From: Candidatus Protochlamydia phocaeensis
Lineage (GTDB): Bacteria > Chlamydiota > Chlamydiia > Chlamydiales > Parachlamydiaceae
NCBI RefSeq assembly: GCF_001545115.1
Contig: NZ_FCNU01000011.1
Location: 310,001 to 374,000, forward strand
Length of the DNA: 64,000 nucleotides
Direction: 5' to 3'
Part shown: piece after piece, positions 17,647 through 27,121 of the stretch
How the letters are laid out: each line of letters begins with the position of its first letter
Position numbering within the stretch: the stretch's first letter is position 1
Notes under the pieces: model-generated
What the model saw: only the letters and a program-made list of their open reading frames with translations
Told to the model about the DNA's origin: nothing
Databases searched by the model: none
Translations under genes and position numbers: made by a program

Positions 17647-18368
17647 ATCCTGTCCAAGCCTTTTTTATACAAAGTCGCCTCTTCTGATTTTCTAGCATCG
17701 GATAAAATGCGGCCGTCATGAATAGTAATGCAGCGCTGTGCCCTTTGCGCAATATCCTTTTCATGGGTGACTAAAATAATGGTGGTTTGCTTCAATTGAT
17801 TGATTTCGCAAAAAAGATCGATGATCATATGGGCATTTTCTGAATCCAAATTACCTGTCGGCTCATCTGCAAGCAAAATAGCAGGATCCATTGCTAGAGC
17901 TCTTGCAATCGCCATGCGCTGCCGCTGTCCACCGGATAATTGATTGGGATAATGAGTACAGCGATGGCCAAGCCCTACAATTTCAAGCAGCTCATGCGCT
18001 CTTGCCCGTGCAGTTTTTTCTGTTCTGCCGCCATAAAGCTGGGGAAGCACGATATTTTCAATCGCATTAAGATCATTTAACAAATGAAAATTCTGAAAAA
18101 CAAAGCCGATTTTTTGATTGCGAATAAAAGCTAATTGTTTGGCGGAAAGAGCGGATACTTCTTGCCCATCCAAGAAGAACTGCCCTGAAGAAGGATTATC
18201 CAAACATCCCAACAGATGCATAAGAGTCGTTTTGCCCGATCCCGATGAACCGGTAAGCGCAACCACTTCTCCCTTATTTATTTCCAAGTCGATCTTGTTC
18301 AATGCGATGAGAGCGTGCTCGCCATTTTTATAGATCTTTGTCAACTTTTTTGTCTGAATGAGCAACAT
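17643..18368 (-). CDS. ABC transporter ATP-binding protein (MacB/LolD type)
   Basis: 241 aa from the ATG at 18368; an in-frame TTG at 18383 is less likely. Walker A is GSSGSGKTT (about 35-43), the signature is LSGGQRQR, and Walker B is ILLADEPTGNLD. The Q-loop and the switch His (VTHEKD) are present. It is closest to the MacB/LolD/FtsE group that works with FtsX-like permeases. Here ATPase and permease are separate genes, whereas E. coli MacB is one chain. It lies between the permease and the TolC-like gene, overlapping the latter by 4 bases. Confidence 0.92.
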   Translation of the reverse strand: MLLIQTKKLTKIYKNGEHALIALNKIDLEINKGEVVALTGSSGSGKTTLMHLLGCLDNPSSGQFFLDGQEVSALSAKQLAFIRNQKIGFVFQNFHLLNDLNAIENIVLPQLYGGRTEKTARARAHELLEIVGLGHRCTHYPNQLSGGQRQRMAIARALAMDPAILLADEPTGNLDSENAHMIIDLFCEINQLKQTTIILVTHEKDIAQRAQRCITIHDGRILSDARKSEEATLYKKGLDRI

Positions 18369-18398
18369 AAATGCAGCCGCCAAATAAGCAATGTTCTT

Positions 18399-19640
18399 CT
18401 AAATAGATTGTAAGGCCTCGATAGGATTGAGCCTGGATGCTTTATAAGCAGGATAAAAGCCAAAAAAAAGCCCGACAGCAGCCGTTGTCAAAAAAGCGAG
18501 GATGATAGGCTCTGTTCGCAAGGCCCAATCGAAATCTGTAAACGCGCCTAAAAGGGACGCTCCCCCTATTCCGAATAAAATTCCCACTACCCCTCCTGAT
18601 AAGCAAAGCAGGATGGATTCGATCAAGAATTGGAAAAGGATATGGCCCGCTGTCGCTCCAATAGCCATTTTAATCCCGATCTCTTTTTTTCGCTCTGTCA
18701 TGGCAACCAGCATAATATTCATAATCCCGATCCCTCCAACAACCAACGAAACGCTCGCGGCAACCAATAGGAATTGGTTAAAGGCTTGTGAAGACTTATG
18801 GGCCGCTTGCATCATTGCCTGCAGATCCCAAATGGTAAAATCATCCGGTTCCCCTTCCGGGATCTTATGCTGAAATCGAATAAGCCGACGCACCCCCGCA
18901 ACCAATTGAGCCGAATGCGTGCCATCTTTGGGACGTACAATAATTTCTTGGATAGAGTGGTTTCCCTCTTCTGAAGCGATCATTTTTCTCCAAACGGAAG
19001 AAAACGGCACAACAGCATTGATATTGGGATTCTGAATGCGATTCATCCTTTTTGGAGCTTCATTAAAAACGCCAATCACTTGAAAAGGCCTTGCAGCAAT
19101 ACGGACTGTTTTGCCAACAGGATCCTCTTGCTTGAAGAGCTCCTTGGCCACATCGGATCCTAAAACAACCACAGGTATGGCTGCTTTATCATGATGCGCA
19201 GAAAAAGACGTTCCCTTTTTAATTCCGCGGGGTTCAATGCGAAAAAAATCGGCGTTTACCCCTTGAATTTCAGCCACTAACTGGTTGCCTTGATAGTTGA
19301 TCTCTTCCTTCTTCTCTACACATGGCGTGCACGCTTGGATGCTAGAAGAAAATTGACGCATCGCCAAGTAGTCTTCATAAGTGAGATTTTTTTTCTGCTT
19401 GCGCTTCCGCACTTCTCCCCTACTCAAAAAATTGCCTGGCACAATATAAATCCAATTTTCTCCCATGGCTAAAATTTCTTTTTTTAGCCTTTCGCTAGCC
19501 CCTTCCCCTATTGCCATTGTGACCGTCATCGAAGCAATTCCAATGACAATTCCCAGCAAAGCTAAACCGGAGCGGATCGGATGCCTGCGCAAACTAATAA
19601 ATGCCATCTTTAAAAAAATCAGCGGGGAAACTCTGGGCAT
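18399..19640 (-). CDS. MacB-like ABC transporter permease (FtsX family)
   Basis: 413 aa from the ATG at 19640; a GTG at 19649, directly after the adaptor stop, is also possible. One N-terminal membrane helix (after HPIRSGLALLGIVIGIASM) leads to a large periplasmic MacB_PCD domain (about 50-270). Three C-terminal helices carry the FtsX motif GGIGIMNIMLVAMTERKKEIGI. Such permeases act as mechanotransmitters that drive substrate through a TolC channel from the periplasm. It follows the adaptor gene with no gap. It probably pumps a peptide, lipid or small toxic molecule; the substrate is unknown. Confidence 0.9.
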   Translation of the reverse strand: MPRVSPLIFLKMAFISLRRHPIRSGLALLGIVIGIASMTVTMAIGEGASERLKKEILAMGENWIYIVPGNFLSRGEVRKRKQKKNLTYEDYLAMRQFSSSIQACTPCVEKKEEINYQGNQLVAEIQGVNADFFRIEPRGIKKGTSFSAHHDKAAIPVVVLGSDVAKELFKQEDPVGKTVRIAARPFQVIGVFNEAPKRMNRIQNPNINAVVPFSSVWRKMIASEEGNHSIQEIIVRPKDGTHSAQLVAGVRRLIRFQHKIPEGEPDDFTIWDLQAMMQAAHKSSQAFNQFLLVAASVSLVVGGIGIMNIMLVAMTERKKEIGIKMAIGATAGHILFQFLIESILLCLSGGVVGILFGIGGASLLGAFTDFDWALRTEPIILAFLTTAAVGLFFGFYPAYKASRLNPIEALQSI

Positions 19641-19649
19641 GTTCAGCAC

Positions 19650-20852
19650 CTAAAATTTGCGGTAAGCCTTCTCGTAAACTTTCTGCATTTCATCTTCTTC
19701 CATGACATCCACAATTAGCTTTTCTTCCCCTTCTAGGCCTGATTTAACCTCAAAGAAAATATTATCGGTCATTCCAACCTGAATCGGCACTTCCTTAAAG
19801 CAATCCTCGCAGACGACCCAAATGAATTGCCTATTTTCATCCGGATGGGAAACCAAAAGTTTTTGCTTTTCAGCCTTATCCAACGGCTTGAGCGAAATAT
19901 TTAGCAATCCCGAAATAGTGCGAAGATGTTCCTGCTTAATTAAAAAAGCCCGGGAAGTCACAGCTAAGGCTGATTCAACAGAGGCGACATCGATCATCGC
20001 ATTGACGCTCATACCTGGACGCAAAAGTAAATGAGGATTATCAATATAGGCCTTGGCTTGATAGCTGCATTCCTTGTCATTTTTTGTTTTTGCTGTCAGG
20101 CTGACATGATGAATGATGCTTTCAAATGTACGGTTAGGATAAGTGTCCACAACCATATGAACCTTTTGCCCCTTTTGAATTTGGCCAATATCCTTTTCAC
20201 TAATGTCCAACTCAGCCTCAATTTGCTTGATATCGGGAGCCAGCAAGACCAAAGCTTCCCTTTCCACATCTGATGAGACCTTTTCCCCTTTTGCCACATC
20301 AATATGAAGAATAACCCCTGACATGGGGGCATAAACTTTGTTATTCTCAAAAGCCATCAGTTTCTTCTCATAACTCGCCCGCAAAGCCTTCACATCGGCT
20401 AAGGTTGCATAGTAATCGCGCTTGGCCTCTTGCAAATCCGCATCGGAAAGGAATCGCTCTTCAAATAATTGCCTCTTCCTCTTAAAATTCTCCTCTTGAT
20501 ACTCCAATTCCGCTAAAGCCTTCTCATATGCACCCTGAGCTTCGCGCACTTCAGTATCGCCTAAGCCGGTATCAATTTCGAATAATAACTGCCCTTCCCT
20601 TACAAAATCATTTTCTCCCACATAAATGCCTTTAATCCGGCCTGCAACAATACTTCCAATCTTTACTTGATCCTTTAGCTTTAAATTTCCTGTCGCCGGA
20701 ATAATTTGCTTGATGTCCCTTTTTGAAGGGGTCTCTATCTCGTATAATTGACTTAAAGGTTTTGCCGAGGAGAGAAAAAAGAAATAATACCCGGGAAATC
20801 CGATGAGGCTAAGAGCGAATAAGACGGCTAAAAAAAATTTCAAAGAGCGCAT
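19650..20852 (-). CDS. Periplasmic adaptor (membrane fusion) protein, MacA-like
   Basis: 400 aa from the ATG at 20852; the longer reading begins with TTG at 20909 and has no family resemblance. An N-terminal membrane anchor (about 7-30) precedes a lipoyl-like half-motif (AGRIKGIYVGENDFVREGQLLFEID). A coiled-coil hairpin (about 105-170) follows, then the second lipoyl half (VYAPMSGVILHIDVAKGEKV) and beta-barrel domains. This is the standard HlyD/MacA layout. It is the first gene of the pump operon and links the permease to the TolC-like channel. About 100 bases separate it from pyk on the same strand. Confidence 0.9.
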   Translation of the reverse strand: MRSLKFFLAVLFALSLIGFPGYYFFFLSSAKPLSQLYEIETPSKRDIKQIIPATGNLKLKDQVKIGSIVAGRIKGIYVGENDFVREGQLLFEIDTGLGDTEVREAQGAYEKALAELEYQEENFKRKRQLFEERFLSDADLQEAKRDYYATLADVKALRASYEKKLMAFENNKVYAPMSGVILHIDVAKGEKVSSDVEREALVLLAPDIKQIEAELDISEKDIGQIQKGQKVHMVVDTYPNRTFESIIHHVSLTAKTKNDKECSYQAKAYIDNPHLLLRPGMSVNAMIDVASVESALAVTSRAFLIKQEHLRTISGLLNISLKPLDKAEKQKLLVSHPDENRQFIWVVCEDCFKEVPIQVGMTDNIFFEVKSGLEGEEKLIVDVMEEDEMQKVYEKAYRKF

Positions 20853-21010
20853 AGCTGCCACATAGAAAGGAATGGATGATAGAAGAATAATTATCCATTC
20901 TAAAAGCAAACACTTTTATTATCAATCTACAATTTTATAAGATTGATTATTCAAGCATCTGAATAAATAGTTAATTACACAGAAAACAATCCAGTTTATT
21001 TTCACGTCTT

Positions 21011-22774
21011 TTATTCGAGCACAACGCCTTTATAAACTAACGCTTTCTCCGGATCTAGCGTGACTAATTGCCCTTCTTTTAAGATAAGAGAGGCGGCATC
21101 AGCCCGCAAAAGAATAGGCTTCCCTAAGCTTAACGCCCATTTTTTAGCATACTTCTCCGAATCTACATCATTGATATGGTTCTGCAGGATAATTCCGGCA
21201 GCCTCTCGCATGAGAGGCAAATAGGCATCGTCGCATTTAGGGATGACCAAAAGCTGGTCTTTGACAGCATAAGGTTTTTTTGACTCGGGGGCTAATACGA
21301 GGGCCACATTGCCGTGCACACGCTGTCCATATCCAACATGTCCGCGGACTAATACATCTCCGATGCTTTCCACAATCATCATATTCGTTGTTCCGGACAC
21401 TCCAAAGGGCGTGCCGGCTGTCATGACAACTAGATCTCCATAAGCCACTAGGTGATTTTCCAAAGCAATCGAGCTGATTTTTTTGAATCCTTCATCTATT
21501 GTTCCACAAGGTTCGCATAGGTAAGGGATGACCCCCCAATTAAAAGCAAGCTGGTAGAATGTCTTTTGGTGGCTTGTCAAAGCAATAATGGGCATCTTTG
21601 GCCGCAGCCTAGACAATAGCCTAGCGGTCGATCCCCCTCTTGTGAAGGCAAAAATAGCTTTAGCATTTGAGCTATAAGCGGTTTTTACAGTCGCCAAAGT
21701 AACTGCAGAAGGAACATCATGATAAACAAGAGGAGCATGTTGATCGAAGAAGGCCCGATAATTAAAATCGGCTTCAGCCTCTTCCACAATGCTTCGCATG
21801 ACTTTAACCGTTTCAACAGGATAGCGGCCGATTGCGGTTTCCCCGGATAGCATAACGGCAGAGGTGCTGTCATAGATGGCATTTGCCACATCGGATGTTT
21901 CAGCGCGCGTCGGGCGAGGATTATTTATCATCGATTCCAGCATTTGCGTTGCTGTGACAACCGGTTTGCCGGCAAGATAACTTTTTCTAATCATCATTTT
22001 TTGCAGGCGGGGAACATGGCTTAGCGGCACTTCTACTCCCAAATCGCCTCGGGCAATCATAATGCCATCCGCGGCTTGTACAATCCCATCGAAGTTTTGC
22101 ACCCCTTCGCTATTTTCTATTTTGGCAATGATCAAAATATCAGGCTTTTTTTCTTCCGAAAGCAGCCTTTTGATCGTCAGAACATGTTCCGCGGATCGAA
22201 CGAAAGAAGCGGCAATGATATCAATATCTTGCTGGCAACCAAATTTGATATCATCGATATCTTTGGCGGTTACCGCTGGAAGGTTGAGGTTGGTATTAGG
22301 GACGTTCACCCCCTTTCCGGATCGGATCATTCCGCTGTTTTCAATTTCAACGACCACTTCCTCTTCCGAAGCTTCTATTACATGAGAAGAAATATACCCA
22401 TCGTCAAATAAGATGCGCATTCCCTCTTTTAGGTTTCCTATAATATGTTCTGGAGTAATAGAAACCTGTTCGGAGTCTCCAATAATTTGCTGGGCTAACA
22501 GCTTCCATTTTTGTCCGGCTTTAAGCGTTGTATAGCCATCTTTGATTTTCCCTAGACGAATCTCAGGACCCTTTGTATCCAGCATGATAGCCAAAGGAGA
22601 GTTAAGCCTCTGCCGCGCTTCTTTTAAATTATTGATTGTTATCAAATGCTCAGCCTGAGTGCCATGGCTAAAATTCAACCTTGCCACATTCATTCCAGCT
22701 TCAATAAGTTCCATCATTTTTTCTACAGTATGGCAAGAAGGACCTATGGTACAAATAATTTTTGTTCTAATCAT
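21011..22774 (-). CDS. pyk: Pyruvate kinase with extra C-terminal domain
   Basis: 587 aa from the ATG at 22774; the upstream in-frame TTG at 22783 has no proper ribosome site. Converts phosphoenolpyruvate and ADP to pyruvate and ATP, the last step of glycolysis. Active-site segments are RLNFSHG, IIAKIENSEGV, IARGDLGVE and the signature around RPTRAETSDVANA with MLSGETA. It is about 110 residues longer than E. coli enzymes. The C-terminal part (from about 490) resembles the PEP-utilising-enzyme mobile domain found on Bacillus-type pyruvate kinases, without an obvious catalytic His. As I recall, pyk and uvrA are neighbours in C. trachomatis; here 7.6 kb of accessory DNA lies between them. Confidence 0.95.
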   Translation of the reverse strand: MIRTKIICTIGPSCHTVEKMMELIEAGMNVARLNFSHGTQAEHLITINNLKEARQRLNSPLAIMLDTKGPEIRLGKIKDGYTTLKAGQKWKLLAQQIIGDSEQVSITPEHIIGNLKEGMRILFDDGYISSHVIEASEEEVVVEIENSGMIRSGKGVNVPNTNLNLPAVTAKDIDDIKFGCQQDIDIIAASFVRSAEHVLTIKRLLSEEKKPDILIIAKIENSEGVQNFDGIVQAADGIMIARGDLGVEVPLSHVPRLQKMMIRKSYLAGKPVVTATQMLESMINNPRPTRAETSDVANAIYDSTSAVMLSGETAIGRYPVETVKVMRSIVEEAEADFNYRAFFDQHAPLVYHDVPSAVTLATVKTAYSSNAKAIFAFTRGGSTARLLSRLRPKMPIIALTSHQKTFYQLAFNWGVIPYLCEPCGTIDEGFKKISSIALENHLVAYGDLVVMTAGTPFGVSGTTNMMIVESIGDVLVRGHVGYGQRVHGNVALVLAPESKKPYAVKDQLLVIPKCDDAYLPLMREAAGIILQNHINDVDSEKYAKKWALSLGKPILLRADAASLILKEGQLVTLDPEKALVYKGVVLE

Positions 22775-23136
22775 CCTACTCAAACCTCAATCGATAAATT
22801 AGCTATGCACTTGTCATCATTAATTTAATCCCTACTCTCTATTTTTAGAAGGCAAATTTGACAATAACGGAAGCGAATCCAATAGGGGATGCCTCAAGTC
22901 TCGGATTAAAAAACGCAAAGCAACCCCATTCCTCCCATTGGTCCTTCTATCTTTACTTTTTCAATCGCAAAAGCGTCTTCGCCAATCTCAATTGCCGGAT
23001 TTGAAAGGGAAATCCCATATACCTATATACCTGAACCTATGGACTTTAATCAAATACATACTTATTTAATTTTTTATTTGACATTTCACCAAAGAAGACT
23101 TATTCGTGAGATATGGACGGCACGCAAGGATCTATC
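22775..23136. other. Divergent promoter region between pyk and the 1009-aa gene
   Basis: 362 bases with no gene. It contains a strong promoter pointing right (23078-23106). AT-rich sequence near 22800-22850 should contain the pyk promoter, but no clear hexamers were chosen. Confidence 0.5.
23078..23106 (+). promoter_or_regulatory. Near-consensus promoter for the 1009-aa gene
   Basis: TTGACA (23078-23083), a 17-base spacer, then TATTCG (23101-23106). Transcription would start near 23113. That makes the ATG at 23113 leaderless and favours the ATG at 23137, which has AAGGA six bases upstream. Confidence 0.6.
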
Positions 23137-26100
23137 ATGTTAAATAGCCCTCATATTTCTGCTTCCGAATCCAATTTGAAGGAAAAAGAGCTGATCGCTT
23201 CTTTCCCTGTTTCCGCAACTTGCAGTGCTCTAAAACCCAAGTGGTTATCTAAAATTGCCAACAATCGCCAGCACATTTCGCATTTCATAAGCGAGATAAG
23301 AGCGGAAAAGGATTTCTCTATCTCGTCTTTAGATGGTAAAAATGTCAATATAGAAACCCTAACTGTCATTGAAAAACCGCGGTTGAGCCAAGAGCATTTA
23401 TTAAATACCATTTCAAATTTATCTTTAAGCCTTCTTGTCCCCCCTGAACCCATCGAGGAAATTGCCGACACCTCTTCTCCACCCGTGCAAGAGAAGCAAC
23501 TTATCCAATGGCTGAAGGAGAAAGGATATACGACTCTGGCAGAAAGGCTGGCGGCACAAAGCGGTTATCCCTGGGATGAGATTAAGACTATTCGCAGCCC
23601 TATTTTAATTGAGCAGCTTGTCGATCTTTATCTGCTCTGCCGCTATAAAGAAGGGGATGCTTCCCGCTCTTCCACAGAGAGATTCTTGAACTTTGCCCTC
23701 AATTTAGCCAAAATGGCAACTGCAACCAATGTCAAATCTCATTATCATCATTCTAAGGAATTAGTAGAGGATGCCAAACAAGTCTTAGGGCAATTGATTT
23801 TCCTTATCAATAAAGATCCCGCTTTGGCCATTCAGGCTATTGAAACGCCTCATTACAATCAAATTTTGGAAAATTTGAATAATGAATTCAATATTGCCAT
23901 TCAAGAGATCTGCCATCGTCTGCAGGACCATTATGTCGCCCACTATGAGACGAGGTTGCAGTCGCCAGAAATCGCTCTCCACACCATGATTCCCGTTGAG
24001 ATTGCCAAAGCTTTATTAACGGATATTGGAACGATCAATGTAGGCATTATTGATATTTTATCGGATATCTTTTTATCGGCTGAGGAAAAGCATTTCGACC
24101 ACGAAGCGAATTTATCTTATGCCTTAAAGCTTTTACAACGCTCTCCCAAGCTAAGGGCCGATTTTGAGACAATTCACCGGCCTAAAAATGCCAAAACGCC
24201 TTCTAATGAAGTTATTAGGGCGTCTTTAGGCTTGTCTCCCGATGATCCCATTAACGATGTCCAAGCACGCCTGACTGCTTTAATTGCGCTGCTTTCGCAT
24301 TTAAGGCAAGGAGAAGATGGATCTTGCTTTGCTGTTTCGCTCGCCATTGAAATTTTATCCGCTCATTTAGGCTTCTGCTTAAAAGATCTTTGCCAGCTTC
24401 TGCATGAAAGCAAATTGACCCGGCATATCAAAAATGCCCGCAAAGACATTCCCTTTGTCAAGCGCATCAGTGACGAAAATATCAATAAAACGATTATTGT
24501 GGATTCATCCGGCTGCATCATCATAGAGGGTCAAAAACGAGCGGAGCTATGGGAAGCGCCCGGAATTCGGGCAGCTTGCACAGCACTGGGATTAAAAAAT
24601 GGTAAAGAAGCCATTTTAACCGTCCTACAAGAGCTTTCTTCTACTAAAGAGCAGCAGTATGAAGTCAGCGTTAAAATCCTTCTTCAAAAACTCAGCGAAT
24701 ATGCGTTGGCATTAAATAAGAAAAAAGAGGCCATAGGAGAAATTTTTGCCCAAGCCTGTTTTGCCTTCAGTTCCCAAACCTCCCAGCCTTTACTAAAAGT
24801 GTGGGAAAATGCCATAGCAGGCATGGCAGAAGCAGAGGAAGGGAGCATGATTAAAACAGCCATTTTAGAGTCAACCCTTGATGCTTTGCAATTTAAATTA
24901 GGGGAATTGCATATTCCTCCTTCACGCTTATTGCAGCGCTTCTTTTTGAATATTCAAAAAATGCTATACGAACGCATCCGGTTGCAATATGACCCGACAA
25001 TCAGGGGAAAAGGAGAAGAAGATCATATTAGCGTAGGAGGATTCGTCTTATATCAAGACAGCAAGCGTATCGATCATGCCGAAGCTTTTCGCGATTTCAT
25101 TTTGAATATCCTTTTAGAGGTGATAAAGAAAATAAAAAGCACTCAATTATCCAGCGAAGAGATCAATCAGTTGAACGAAACCATTGATATTTTAACTCCT
25201 TATATTGATTCTACCGAATTTATGGGATACCTGCTGGCCAAATATCATCCGGCCAATACGTCTGCTGTTCAAATGCTCTCGAAAGGATTGGTCCCCGATT
25301 ATAAAAACTTGGAATTCACCCCATGGATGACTCAAACAGGCAATAACTCTAAAGCTGTTCTAAAAGTCTACTTAGAGGCTGATCAGCCCTTTACGGCTGA
25401 ACGTTTTGTGTCAGGAGAAGCGGAAGAAGCGTTAGCTAACATTATTGAAATGTGCAAACGCATGTCCGAAGACGAAAAAAAATTGTTTTTAGAGAATCCC
25501 AATAAACTCAAGCCCTTTTGCATTCATGGAAAGCACCGCTCTCCTTTTATGGCAGGCAACCCTTCGTTAGCCAAGGCTTGGCAGCAAGAATGCCCGACAA
25601 CGCAATGGATTAAAGACTATGTTTTAAATCCGGGAAAAGAAATTGCCAATGCGACTCTCGATTCCGTCACTAAAGCGAATTTAATTGAAAGACTGAGAGC
25701 AATCTTGCCCGAATTCCTGCAAGCAGATACAGCCGATAAATGCCTTACCCTTATCGATCAAATACCGGAACCGCTCACGATTCAGCACTATCGTCAGAAC
25801 ATTTTAGAAATTTGCAAAAGAATGCATATAAAGCATGCGTTTAATCTGGATAAAATTGCGCGTCAAATTGATACTGCGCTCTGTCAGTCTTTAGAGCCCA
25901 ACTTAAAAAAGCAGCTAGAAGATTCCGCCGTTCATTTTGCCGATACTAACTGGTCCAGCGAGACGCATGACATCCATTTTTGCTTTGCCGTTAATCCCGG
26001 AACCGGCAAGTTGGAATTGTGGGAAGTTTATTCTAATGGCAGCCATTTCAATGCCCTTGATCAAAATTATTGGCTGTTCAATCAAAGATGGGAATTTTTG

Positions 26101-26166
26101 ACTATTCCAAGCGAACTTATACGGGATGATAGTTTGGATCTACCGGATGCGTCCTCTCATGCATAA
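23137..26166 (+). CDS. Large unknown protein with papain-like Cys and His motifs, candidate effector
   Basis: 1009 aa from the ATG at 23137, chosen for AAGGATCTATC upstream and the promoter position. No signal peptide or membrane helix; mostly helical. At Cys397 the sequence GEDGSCFAVSLAIE resembles the G-x-C-[WF]-A-x-S active site of papain-fold cysteine peptidases. Near the C-terminus, His947 in HDIHFCFAV, followed by KLELWEVYSNG, resembles the papain His and Asn region. If so, the catalytic pair is split by some 550 residues of unknown helical sequence. It is the first gene of the accessory island between pyk and uvrA. Peptidase activity is an inference from two short motifs. Confidence 0.5.
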   Translation: MLNSPHISASESNLKEKELIASFPVSATCSALKPKWLSKIANNRQHISHFISEIRAEKDFSISSLDGKNVNIETLTVIEKPRLSQEHLLNTISNLSLSLLVPPEPIEEIADTSSPPVQEKQLIQWLKEKGYTTLAERLAAQSGYPWDEIKTIRSPILIEQLVDLYLLCRYKEGDASRSSTERFLNFALNLAKMATATNVKSHYHHSKELVEDAKQVLGQLIFLINKDPALAIQAIETPHYNQILENLNNEFNIAIQEICHRLQDHYVAHYETRLQSPEIALHTMIPVEIAKALLTDIGTINVGIIDILSDIFLSAEEKHFDHEANLSYALKLLQRSPKLRADFETIHRPKNAKTPSNEVIRASLGLSPDDPINDVQARLTALIALLSHLRQGEDGSCFAVSLAIEILSAHLGFCLKDLCQLLHESKLTRHIKNARKDIPFVKRISDENINKTIIVDSSGCIIIEGQKRAELWEAPGIRAACTALGLKNGKEAILTVLQELSSTKEQQYEVSVKILLQKLSEYALALNKKKEAIGEIFAQACFAFSSQTSQPLLKVWENAIAGMAEAEEGSMIKTAILESTLDALQFKLGELHIPPSRLLQRFFLNIQKMLYERIRLQYDPTIRGKGEEDHISVGGFVLYQDSKRIDHAEAFRDFILNILLEVIKKIKSTQLSSEEINQLNETIDILTPYIDSTEFMGYLLAKYHPANTSAVQMLSKGLVPDYKNLEFTPWMTQTGNNSKAVLKVYLEADQPFTAERFVSGEAEEALANIIEMCKRMSEDEKKLFLENPNKLKPFCIHGKHRSPFMAGNPSLAKAWQQECPTTQWIKDYVLNPGKEIANATLDSVTKANLIERLRAILPEFLQADTADKCLTLIDQIPEPLTIQHYRQNILEICKRMHIKHAFNLDKIARQIDTALCQSLEPNLKKQLEDSAVHFADTNWSSETHDIHFCFAVNPGTGKLELWEVYSNGSHFNALDQNYWLFNQRWEFLTIPSELIRDDSLDLPDASSHA

Positions 26167-26512
26167 AAACCTGCGTTTGAAGTTTTTTTGTCCTTTGTAA
26201 TGACGTAAAAGCGCTTGCCATTCGTTCATCTCCAACGCTTTGACGCAGTCGAAAGAGTAAAAAACTCCATACTCCGATTAAAAGGCTGTATTAAAAGTGC
26301 TTCAATAAGCATGCATGTATTCATGCCCTCCTCATTTTTCACCCTGCCTTTATTCTTCCTATTTTTCCCTTTCAATTTGCGTGTTGAGGCTTTTAGCACT
26401 TGCTTTAAAAAAGCTAAAAATTTTATTGACCATTTAAGAGGTAGGTTCATTGAATAGCGCTAATTCGAAAGAATGGCGTAAATTACAATTTTTATTAATA
26501 AAAGGAATCTAT
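26167..26512. other. Intergenic stretch within the accessory island
   Basis: 346 bases. An open frame at 26215-26457 encodes a hydrophobic low-complexity peptide with no ribosome site, and I do not call it. No terminator hairpin or repeat copy recognised. Confidence 0.4.
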
Positions 26513-27013
26513 ATGTCTTTAGCTTGCTTAAATCCGGGCTCCCCCCTTTCTTATATGTCTTATTCGGAGGTTAGTTTTTCACCTGGCAAACCACCTTCCT
26601 ATATGCACAATGAATCTGGCGACAGTTTTCTCTATTCGGAAGAAGATTTAGAGGAAATCTCCTTTCTCCCTGTCATTGAACTGAATGGCAAAAAGGTCAT
26701 TTTTACTCTAAGTCCTCAACACCAGCCAGCCCTCTATTATAAAAAGCGTTTCATTTCCACCATACGCGATGTTTTACAGCTTGTGAGATTTTTTCCCTCT
26801 TTAGATCAAGAATTGCTCGATAAAATTGCGACGATGACGAATTATTTATATAAGGGAACCGATTATGAGTATCTTCCCCACTCTGCTAAGATGAAGGAAG
26901 AAGAAATTTATTTCATGGTCAAGCATGAATGCGAACTTTGCAAAGTCAAGTTGCCTCTATCAGAAAAAAATTGTGAAGTCATTTATGAAGAAGCGGATGA
27001 AATAGAAGTCTAG
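26513..27013 (+). CDS. Hypothetical protein, paralogue of the next gene
   Basis: 166 aa from the ATG at 26513, which has AAAGGA 6-7 bases upstream; the longer reading to 26450 starts with TTG. An acidic N-terminal region is followed by a core of about 100 residues that aligns with the product of 27122-27595. The shared pattern includes a Phe/Tyr-rich strand, a run ending P-A-L/I, then a helix of the type DKIATMTNYLYKG-x-x-x-x-YL. Two CxxC-like cysteines occur near the end (CELCKVK). No known domain recognised. Likely a small effector or accessory protein, judged only by location. Confidence 0.6.
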   Translation: MSLACLNPGSPLSYMSYSEVSFSPGKPPSYMHNESGDSFLYSEEDLEEISFLPVIELNGKKVIFTLSPQHQPALYYKKRFISTIRDVLQLVRFFPSLDQELLDKIATMTNYLYKGTDYEYLPHSAKMKEEEIYFMVKHECELCKVKLPLSEKNCEVIYEEADEIEV

Positions 27014-27121
27014 GCCTGATTGACAAACTGACATTTAAAGGGTAAATTAAAAAGAATCAAATAAAATTTAGAGAATGCTCCCCTCCTCTTAAGAAAAGGA
27101 GGCCAAAAGAAAGGCTTCTTT

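Noticed and set aside
26215-26457. 80-codon plus-strand frame between the 1009-aa and paralogue genes
   Set aside because: No ribosome site; Phe-rich low-complexity peptide; an overlapping minus-strand frame is equally open.
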